Shown here piece by piece: positions 41,101 through 50,000 of a stretch of DNA of 64,000 nt. The number at the start of each line of letters is the position of its first letter. The first letter of the stretch is position 1. The translations under genes were made by a program, and so were the position numbers. The notes below the pieces were generated by a model. That model did no database searches. It was not told the DNA's origin and saw nothing but the letters and a program-made list of their open reading frames with translations. The stretch comes from Siniperca chuatsi (lineage: Eukaryota > Chordata > Actinopteri > Centrarchiformes > Sinipercidae): positions 26,648,955 through 26,712,954 of the forward strand of contig NC_058051.1 of NCBI RefSeq assembly GCF_020085105.1, given 5' to 3'.

Positions 41101-42884
41101 GTAATTTATAATAATATGTAAGTCACATGGGCAGATTTTCTATAGAATGAGTACTTTTACTTTTAAATAAATTTACTTAAGTAGAATTTTAAATGCAGAA
41201 CCACTTGTAATGGAGTATTTTTACATTGTTGTATTGTTACTTAAGTAAAGGATCTGAGTACTTCTTCCTCTTCTGGTAAACACTTTATGATAAAGGCATC
41301 AAGACTGCATCATCTAGTAAACAGTCATTCTGTTGTTCTACCACATGAGTGCGCTGATGTACTAATAAGACGGTGTAGTCCCTCATTCGTCCGGGAGTGT
41401 TCTATCGTAGAAAAGGTTTCAGTCGTAGTCATCTGCTTTCAGAATCAAGACGTTTCGGCTCCCATCCGGAAGTCATTCTAAATTGTGAAAAATGGACCGG
41501 GAACTCAGAAATTTAACACAGAGTAGCTTAAATTTCTGAGTTCCCGGTCCATTTTTCACAATTGAGAATGAAACCTTTTCTACGACTGATGTACTAATGT
41601 TGTCTTCTTTTCTGCCCAGTTTCCTGCTGTGAGAAATGACAAAACAAGATGGCGCTAATAGAGAATGACAAATTTCTTTTCAAATTTGGTGCTTTTGTAA
41701 AATATCAGTGTACAAAATATACTAATCATGTTATAGAAGTGACAGTCCACAAGGCAAAGGTTAGAGGGATTAAGGAGTTAATTACAGTTAAATTAATTCA
41801 ATGTCTATATATTTTGTAAAGTTGTACACTTTCAGTTCTTGTGGCTCTCCATTTATTGATAGATTATTCTTGATAGAACAAAATGACATCTTTCTACATA
41901 AATGTGTTACATTAAATGTTAATAAGGTTGGTTATAGGTGCACTTACATGTAGAATACTTGAATATTTAGGATGTAACTGATTATATCAAAAGCCAGAAA
42001 GAAACATTTGTTCATAGTACATTGTTGTTGCAATAGTCAGTAAAGTTTGCATTAATACATTTGTAGCAGTTATTGTTTTGGCAGCAGCTTGACTTTGGTG
42101 TGTTTCTATTTGTAGGGATGACTCAGCTGAGGTTGATGCTTACAACCCTCAAAAGAACGAGTGGTACAAAATTAGTCCGATGACCCAGGTTTGTATTTCA
42201 CATCTGACACTTGTTTGCTAGCTTGCTTTATTCTGACCTAGCGCCATAAACAGAGGTGTCAACAACACTGCAGTAAATCCAAAGATGATAATAAAAACAT
42301 AAAAACTTATACTGTACTTATATTGTAATGAGATATGGGCGTCTATGTATGTCCACGGCATGTATGTGTGGTTAAAGGAAAAGTATAAAGCTTAATATTT
42401 TTACACTCCATTTTAATTAACTACCTGTATTATGTATTCGCTTGTATTTTTACTTACTAAATACAATATATTCTTACCTTTTACTACCTTTTCTAATTTT
42501 TTGGGTATGTACATATTACAACTACATTTTCTTAATCTCATTTCTTTTATCCAGGTCCACGTTGGAGGCAGTGTGGCAGTCCTGGGTGGTAAATTATACG
42601 TGTCTGGTGGTTATGACAATACGTTTGAGCTGTCAGATGTGGTGGAGGCCTACGACCCGACCACCCGCACGTGGACTCTTGCTGGACGGCTGCCTCAGCC
42701 GACGTTCTGGCATGGCAGCGTCAGCATATTCCGCCAGTTCATGCCCCTGGTGTCCAGTGCATTTGCACCTACTGACATACCCGAGTCAAACGCCATTCAC
42801 ATGCACCGGCACCAGCGTCACCAAGCGCTCCACAATCTCAACAACAATCTCAACCAAAACCAGGATGTGAACCCAGCACACTGA
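38187..42884 (+). CDS. klhl21: Kelch-like protein 21 (BTB-BACK-Kelch CUL3 adaptor)
   Basis: KLHL21 is a substrate adaptor for CUL3 ubiquitin ligase. In mammals it acts on Aurora B/chromosomal passenger complex at the anaphase midzone for cytokinesis. Coding exons are 38,187-39,213, 40,112-40,517, 42,116-42,188 and 42,555-42,884. They join in frame (phases 1, 2, 0) to 611 aa against about 597 in human. The BTB domain is at about residues 28-134 ([25 protein letters not shown]) and BACK at about 138-240 ([11 protein letters not shown]). Kelch repeats start at about 282 ([20 protein letters not shown]) and include [20 protein letters not shown]. The ATG at 38,187 matches the human N-terminus; an upstream GTG-led frame is ignored. 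The leader exon begins at 38,129 after TGTTTTAG and carries a tiny uORF (MRTAF). The exon 4 donor is weak (CAG|GTTTGT). The C-terminal tail is His/Gln/Asn-rich. Introns carry the transposons listed below. Confidence 0.97.
40663..41275 (+). mobile_element. hAT-like MITE with perfect 8-bp target duplication
   Basis: It lies in klhl21 intron 3. It starts CAGTGGTGGAAAGTAACTAAG, ends AGTACTTCTTCCTCTTCTG, and is flanked exactly by GTAAACAC (40,655-40,662) and GTAAACAC (41,276-41,283). The 8-bp duplication and CAGNG-type terminus are hallmarks of hAT elements. No transposase frame is present. It serves as reference copy for the family in this window. Confidence 0.92.
41367..41585. mobile_element. 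Foldback element with 13-bp direct flanks
   Basis: Inside klhl21 intron 3, the direct repeat CTGATGTACTAAT occurs at 41,354-41,366 and 41,586-41,598 and brackets a 219-bp insert. The insert contains nested inverted repeats: an outer pair at 41,406-41,420 and 41,570-41,584 (15 bp) and an inner 35-bp perfect pair. The long duplication argues against hAT or piggyBac. The class is not identified. Confidence 0.75.
41481..41563. repeat. Perfect 35-bp inverted repeat, 13-nt loop
   Basis: The arm at 41,481-41,515 (starting AATTGTGAAAAATGG) is the exact reverse complement of 41,529-41,563, with a 13-nt loop at 41,516-41,528. As part of a klhl21 intron it would be transcribed and could fold into a stable hairpin. 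Confidence 0.97.
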
Positions 42885-43884
42885 GTTTGGACCTAGAAAT
42901 CCCTGTTAGAGTTTCAGTTTCAATTCTCTTTGTGCCATGAGTAGTTTACCTCATCACAATGCTAGTTGTTAAAGGCAGAAGAGAAGACTTAACATTTGAG
43001 CTAAATGTTGGAGTGGAAATGAAGTTATTGCACGTGCGCCCAGTTTCTCAATGATTGAGATTTATAAAACAGAACCAGTCGTACGTGTGAAACTACGTAC
43101 TACGTACGTATAAAACTGACGAAGAGAATGTGTATGCATATTTCTGTCTTGCATACACAGAGTTTTAGTTGTGAATCTACACAGAGTTTTATGTATCCCT
43201 GATGGCCCCTGATGTTTCTTAGCCCCGGAAGTTAATCAAACCAAACCAAACAGTTAGTCCAAAATCAAAAGTGTCTTTAGTTGTTCGAATGGCTATACTC
43301 GAAGGCGGACAGTGTCTCCTTGAAGGCATTCATAGTGTTACACTTGGTTGTTCACATGAAAAGTGACAGAAATAGTTATGTGAAGAATGAAAAAAAGAGA
43401 GCTCGAGAAGTTCACATCCTGTGAATGTCGGATCATCGGTTTTTGGAAAGTTACAGAAATGGGCGGAGACATCCCCTCCCTAATCCGACATCGAAAGGTG
43501 TGTGGGAAGGGGTTTCTGAAACTGTTTGACCATCTGACAAGTACTTCTGAAGAAGCATACTGGCAGCGTCATCCTAGAGGTCTTTTCACCGAAATATAGT
43601 CTTTGACAACACTGTCCATAAAGCATAAATGTCACCTTTGTGTCGTTTGTCCAAGTATGTATTCTAGTGCAGCGTCTTCTTTGCCTCTTTCTGGTGCGTC
43701 AAGCGGTGATGGGCTTACTACTGCCCCCTGAGGCCCGGAGAGCAGAACACACCCACTGTAACTACTGTTGGTGAGAATCACATTTTTGGTGTGTGTCCCC
43801 CCCATTGGCCACAAGGGGCAGCAACAAGCCCATTCCACACTAAAACATGGAAAAGGTGAGATTTATGTTTTATGCTTGTTTCAA

Positions 43885-43930
43885 AGACTTTCCCTTCGGG
43901 GATCAATAAAGTATTTCTGATTCTGAAAAC
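43885..43930 (+). repeat. Retroposon 3' tail carrying a poly(A) signal
   Basis: The sequence TTCGGGGATCAATAAAGTAT then TTCTGATTCTG is the characteristic 3' end of L2-type elements and their SINEs. Its AATAAA (43,905-43,910) lies in the klhl21 3' UTR and could give a short 3' UTR isoform. Confidence 0.7.
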
Positions 43931-45355
43931 TGTATGTTTTGGTATTACGAGAGAAAAGACTTCAAGGATGAAGACTAACTGTTAAATTCCCCAACCTACA
44001 TAAAGAGCAGATCCCACAGACTTTACATTGTGATGATGTCACAGATTTGACAATTTATAAATTGATTTTCTCGGCTTTACAAATATAAAACCTCCATGGA
44101 TCAAAAATTAGAAAGAGTTATAATTGACCTTGTTTGCAGTTTGAGGTGTCCTGTCAACAGTTTTACAGACAGCTCTTTTATAATGGTGGTCTATGGGGGA
44201 AATGCTTTTTGGGCCGCAGGGGAATGTTTCGTTGCAATATCGCGCGTGGCCACTGTAAAAAATTGGAAGCAAGGCTGAGCGGAGGCGTCTTATCCAGTTC
44301 TTTTTATACATCCATGAGCATAACACACCAGAATCTCTGACTCAACTGTCGGCGGTCGAGTTGCATTGTGGGTGATGTAGGCATCAAGTTTTGGTGAGAA
44401 AGAAGATTGAGTGAAATAAAAAGCCCATCTCTTAGATTTAGATCTTTTAGATCTTTAATTTTTTACTGTCCACCATGAGTCTGTCAGTGTTATTGGAATG
44501 CAAAGCTAAATCGGTGGATTACTCTTTTCACAATTTGTAGCCCAGAGCAAGAGCCAAATATTTGGTCGGAAACAGCAATAATCTGTTGACATTCCAAAAA
44601 CGACGACAATCACAATTGATATCTAGCACTAAACAGACATATGGCTGAATAGGGTGGGTTGAGATTTACTAGGAGAAATATCTTGTACTTGAAGGTGTGC
44701 TGAGTAATCTTCTGTCATCGCAGGATGGTTGCATGTGATGTTAACTTGTCCCAGGTTGATACTCTATTGCTTGTGATAATTAGGCTGCACAGCATCTCCT
44801 TGTGTCACTCCTGCCCCTTAAACTGGGCTACACCAGCCTTTATAAACACCAGTCGAATGTGCATGAAGAATTTTCTTTAAAAATTGTGTTTACGGATGTT
44901 TTAATGTTTTGTATTTTTACTTATGGATATATTTGTGCTGTGGTTGCTTAAGATGCCCCTGCCTATCAGTTGCAACAAGAAAAGTAACACTTGGTAAATG
45001 TTGGTGATGGGTCACCAGTCACAACTGGAAGTGCAAAAGAATCTCAATTTGTTCTCATGTAAAATTATTTTTGCTTTAATGGTAAAAATATTTTTGAGTG
45101 TTTTTATGGTGATGTTAATGCATCATTGTTTTCTTAGTTTTCATACAAGTTTGTGATGTTGAATCAGTTTTGTAAATACAGTATATTCTTAACCTTACAT
45201 ACTGTGTTTGTATAATGTTTACAGTGTGGTTACCATAAATGAAACTGCAGGCAGGTCTGAGAGTTTATTCTGCTGAGTCGCATTTGATGAGCTGTTAGCA
45301 GGTTGCTAATATATTTCACACAGTGGACAGTAGTTGCGGCTGAGTGTGAAAAGAC

Positions 45356-45361
45356 AATAAA
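45356..45361 (+). terminator. klhl21: Candidate klhl21 poly(A) signal
   Basis: AATAAA followed about 10-20 nt later by a T-rich stretch (ATTTTTTATAAG). It is the last plausible plus-strand signal before the TTAA-flanked transposon at 45,501. Confidence 0.6.
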
Positions 45362-45500
45362 TGCATTACATTTTTTATAAGTAGCAAGAGTAAGCTAATC
45401 TGGTCACTTATAAAGCTGTGTATTTTAACATAAAATCATTAACCTGTGTAGCGTCTTAATTCCAAGTAAGGATGTGCTGATGACTGTAAACAAACATTAA

Positions 45501-45838
45501 AGGTGCCCTGTGGAAGTTTCTTGTCAACGAACAAAACTTATATTTACATTCAGTGATTCTCACCATAACAAACATGCTGAATGTATTTGCTTCTACATAA
45601 AATATTTGTAAAGCCAATTTTTTTTAAATATTTTCATTCCTTAATTCTTTACATCCATGTTTGTGTACGAGCAGTCTTCTTCACTGCCTTTGCGGAAACA
45701 CTGCTACGCTTCTTTGCGCATTATAGCCACCAAATAGCGTGAAATTGATCGCCCGCGTCCTCGGTTGCATACACATTACAAACAAAACGGGAACCCCTCC
45801 TTAGTGCTACTAGTGGTCAAAAACACCACAGGGTACCT
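45501..45838. mobile_element. piggyBac-like MITE in TTAA target
   Basis: Flanked by TTAA at 45,497-45,500 and 45,839-45,842. Termini are AGGTGCCCTGTGG and CCACAGGGTACCT, imperfect inverted repeats of 13 bp. No transposase frame is present. The TTAA target suggests mobilisation by a piggyBac-type transposase. Confidence 0.82.
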
Positions 45839-45934
45839 TTAAATAGAAAAGATTCAACAAATATCTGCCCTGGTAAGAGCTCTACATTCAGTGTCCCTAC
45901 TTTAGCTCTCTGTACATATGGGAACATCCATTGT

Positions 45935-46704
45935 AAAGCAAAAGTTTGACATTTTGGGAAATACTCTTATTTGCTTTCTTGCCAAGCGAGATCAATATCA
46001 CTCTCATCTGTCTACAGCCAGCAGCTGGTTAGCTTAGCTTAGCTTAGCTCAAAGACTGGAAACGAGGAAACAGCTAGCCCGGCTCTGTCAAAATCTGCCC
46101 ACCAGCACCTCTAAAGCTCACTAACAGCCCTTTTCCCTACACGTGCTGGTTTGGCTCGACTCTGTTTGACTGGTGGTCAAGCAAGCAGAGTAAATGAAGA
46201 GAGGGAGCGGCGTTGGTGAGAACAAAGCAGTGAATCAGGTTAATAAAATGTTATTTTCTGATTGTTTCACAGCGGTTACATTCTAATGCACATATAAACA
46301 CGTTGAGGTGCCACCACCGGATTTTGTGTGACACACTTCGCCCTGTCCCAGGCCTCTCTGCTCTGCCTGTGTGTGTGCGCGCAACTCAGCCCCGTCCTCG
46401 GTCAAACAGAAACCGCAACCCGCTTGGAGACGGTCGGGCGCGGTTTGGCCTGACTCATCTCAGTTGTCGTTTTTACACTTCGGTTTTTGTACAGACTTAA
46501 CGAGATATAAATATAATTTGTGATCTTTACAGTGCCAGGCTAGCTGTTTCCCCCTGTTTCCAGTCTTTGTGCTAAGCTAAGCTAACCGGCATCTGGCTGT
46601 AGCCTTATATTTAACGAACAGACATGAGTATGGTAGTGATCATCTTATCTAACTCTGCCAGAAACACAATAAGGATATTTCCCAAACTGTCGAACTATTT
46701 CTTT
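45935..46704. mobile_element. TIR element ('atagttcgacattttgggaaata' family), composite copy
   Basis: The left end AAAGTTTGACATTTTGGGAAA and right end TTTCCCAAACTGTCGAACTA are inverted repeats. The middle (about 46,128-46,480) departs from the family with a GC-rich block. After it, the piece TTGTCGTTTTTACACTTCGG sits in apparently reversed orientation, so this copy has taken an insertion and perhaps an inversion. Other family copies are at 58,748 and 60,138. Confidence 0.75.
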
Positions 46705-47068
46705 ACTACCCTCAGTAACAGAACAGATTTTCCAGCTGCAGTAGGCACATTGATAAAAGGAGGCTTAATAAAACAAGCCAAAAAAAATATTATTTCACAT
46801 TCAAGCAGCCTTCACAAGCATGCAGTTCACTTACTGTGTTAACTACTAAAAGCATGAGAATTACTTGCTGCTCCCATCTCGCATGTCTAGAAACTCAACA
46901 GTGGCTGACTTTGTTGCAGTTTCTTTATCTTTGGATCTGAAGGTCAAACCATTTAGGCTGTGCCTCATCTTCCCTTGTGTCACATTTAAGTGCTTTTCAT
47001 TTAGGAAGTGGTCTTCACAGTAACCTTAATTCTAAGTGGGTTGCACACAGTCTCTGATCTTTCAGTCC

Positions 47069-50000
47069 TCAGGTCTTACTCTCTGATATATTCTCAACAA
47101 TTCCATCCATATCCATTGCGGACTCGTATGCCTCAGTGACCAGCTGCGTTTGCTGCAAGCCTTCTGGCACAGAGAAGCTCTCCACTGCCTCGACGTGTCC
47201 TAGGCTCTGGTTGGACACCACCTCCTCCGTCACCGCGTCGCTCGACTCGATCACCACCCTCACTATGCAGCCAGAACTGAGGCCTGTCGCGGAGTCAGGC
47301 TCTGGGTTTGTGGATTCCTGGACGTCAGCGGTCTCTGGGGCGTAATCTGTCTCCTCTGCGATCAATGAGGCTTCAGCTGCTTCGTTCTCACCAGGATTTC
47401 CGTCCACATCTGGCACTATCACGTTCCTCAGTTTTCTCTGCCGGGGGTTATAGTTCTCTGTGCGTTTGTGGATTTGAATGTGACGTCGCAAGTGTGCCTG
47501 AAAGAGAAAGCATCCAGAGATGTAAGGGTTGAGTGAGTGTAATGAGTTGAGGGGGTAAAAATGCAGTTAGTATTCATTTGGCCTGAGTAGACTTGAAACA
47601 GTCAATTAATCAGTTCGGGCACATTCCCTGATTTTACCTCACACAAAGGCTACCATCCCTGTCCATAGAAAAGTGACTCACAAAGGATTACAGTGTGAAT
47701 ACCACCGAACACAGCTTGTGCACAGTGACTCCCCGGCCCTGCAGCAGCCTCAGTGGCCTAATGGATAAGGCACTGGCCTCCTAAGCCAGGGATTGTGGGT
47801 TCGAGTCCCATCTGAGGTGTGTAGCAGAGTGGCGCAGCGGAAGCGTGCTGGGCCCATAACCCAGAGGTCGATGGATCGAAACCATCCTCTGCTATGTTGG
47901 CAATTTTTAACAAGAAACTGAATCGCTTGATTGCACAAAACAAGACGTTCAAAGTCATTACCTTGGGCTCTGAGAAACTGTAGCAGGTGTTTTATAGACC
48001 AAACAATTAGTCGATTAATCAAGAAAAGTAATCTGCAGATTAATTGATAATGAAAATAATCGTTAGTTGCAGCTCTAGTATTCTCTGTATCTTTCCACCA
48101 TGTTTCTAGCTTTGACCAGGTCATATGTAGGAAGTTTCCGGTCTCAGTTGTACATCTGTTACAGTCTGGGGAAACATTACTATTAAAGCAACTAATCCTC
48201 TCAGGTGTAATAAATTCTGTGGAGGATTTTAAAATTACACAACTTAAAGGGGAACTCCACTGATGTTAAGCATCAAAGTCTGTTTACAGGTCTTGGAGAG
48301 TACTATTGCATATGTGAAAAAGGTTGTATTAAGCCTGTTGTGGCTCCAGAGGGAGCTGTGTGAAGTCTGATAAATTGCCTCAAGTCACTTGAGTCAGCGT
48401 TGGTTGGTGCTGAAGACCACAAGTTTGAAAATGAAATGAAAGAAATCTGGGGGTGTGGCGTTCGAAAGAAGTGAGGTTAGGAGACCTCTGTAGCCCACCA
48501 TTCATCTCTGCTTGAGGCTCAAGTTTAAATTAGCCACTACTAGTTCTAGCTCATAAAAATATATATATCTTTGCTGTTTTTCTTAGTCTTCGGTTATAGC
48601 TAACTGAATATCTAACTGAAACAGAAACCCAGTCTCTTTTTGTCATATTCTAGAGAAATTCCATCTTTAACAAACAAGTGTATTCTCTTAGTATTTTTCT
48701 TAGTCTCGGTGATAGTGAACTGAATATCTTGGGGTTTTGGACTGTTGGTCAAACAACACAAGACATCTGAAGACACCACCCTGAGCTTTGGGAAACTATA
48801 ATGAGCATTTTTAAAAAACGTTTTTGGCGTTTTATAGACCAAACAATAAGTCTGCAATGTTGGACGCAATGAACAACATCACACAGGCACTAAACACATT
48901 CAGGCACATTCCCTGATTTTACCTCACACAATGGCTACCATCCCTGTCCATAGAAAAGTGACTCACAAAGGATTACAGTGTGAATACCACCGAACACAAC
49001 TTGTGCACAGTGACTCCCTGGCCCCGCAGCAGCCTCAGTGGCCTAATGGATAAGGCACTGGCCTCCTAAGCCAGGGATTGTGGGTTCGAGTCCCATCTGA
49101 GGTGTGTAGCAGAGTGGCGCAGCGGAAGCGTGCTGGGCCCATAACCCAGAGGTCGATGGATCGAAACCATCCTCTGCTATGTTGGCAATTTTTAACAAGA
49201 AACTGAATCTCTTTGGACTGACAATACAAGACATATCTCTGGCTCTGCTGCATTGATTTTTTTGATCAATTTTTCAACTGTCCATCATGAGTCCGACAAT
49301 GTTATCAGACTGCAATGCTAAATTGTGGGAGTACTCTCTTAAATCTTGTATTTCATAGAGCAAATGATTAATCAATGAATCCATAACAGGCAGTTAATGT
49401 AAATAATTGTTAGTTGCAGCACCAGAAGTGAGCCTACCTGTCGGGTGAACTTGTAGCCGCAGTCTATGCACTCAAACTTCCTCATGCCCTTATGGCGACG
49501 CAGATGAACACGAAGTTGCTCCCTCGCTGGTGAAGGAAAAAAACACAAAAAGAATCACATTAGCGAGTCCTTAACTCCATGCTCATCAGGGCACAAAACA
49601 TGATGTATTCATTAATAATGAAAGTAAACTGGGCCCATATATATTTTAATCAGCATGGTATATCTTACCTTTGAAGGTTTTGCCACATATGTGACAACAG
49701 TGGGGACGGCCTTCCTCGTGCTTGCTGGCCTTGTGGCGGACGAGGGCGCCTTTCTCTGTGAAGCGCTGCTCACAAACATCACAGCTAAAAGGACGCTCAC
49801 CAGTGTGTGTCCGGTTGTGTTTATCTAGACTGGCTGGAATTAAAAAGACAGTGAGTAATGCAATAAACAATTTCAAACAATTGACAATATCAAACAACTG
49901 AGTGAAAGTAAGTAGTGTGCCGCTATCATTAACAGAGAAAGAGTTAGTGTTCAAGAACTTATCTCTGACTGCTCAGAGTGTTTGGATTAATCTATTAGTT

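Larger units (their letters stand above)
42885..45380 (+). other. klhl21: klhl21 3' UTR
   Basis: About 2.5 kb from the stop codon to a good AATAAA. It includes a tract of ACGTAC repeats near 43,090-43,110 and a SINE/LINE tail at 43,885-43,930. Extent is inferred from signal position, not from transcripts. Confidence 0.6.
47618..47924 (+). repeat. Duplicated tRNA cassette, copy A
   Basis: Matches 48,903-49,209 over exactly 307 bp without gaps. I count four mismatches, all in the 129-bp 5' flank; the 178 bp from the tRNA-Arg start to the right end are identical. Confidence 0.95.
48903..49209 (+). repeat. Duplicated tRNA cassette, copy B
   Basis: Second 307-bp copy, displaced by 1285 bp from copy A, same orientation. 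The sequence diverges abruptly from copy A on both sides, giving sharp duplication borders. Confidence 0.95.

Noticed and set aside
41481..41563. Novel microRNA precursor
   Set aside because: The stem is a perfect 35-bp inverted repeat inside a transposon-like insertion. True pre-miRNAs normally have mismatches. Kept as a hairpin observation only.
47750..48124. Minus-strand open frame with [16 protein letters not shown] residues
   Set aside because: It is the antisense of the tRNA-Arg and iMet genes. The same frame recurs at 49,035-49,253 only because the tRNA cassette is duplicated.
47618..49209. tRNA pair as a tRNA-derived SINE
   Set aside because: Both cloverleaves are perfect with functional initiator hallmarks. 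There is no SINE body, A-rich tail or target duplication, and the flank is shared only between the two local copies.
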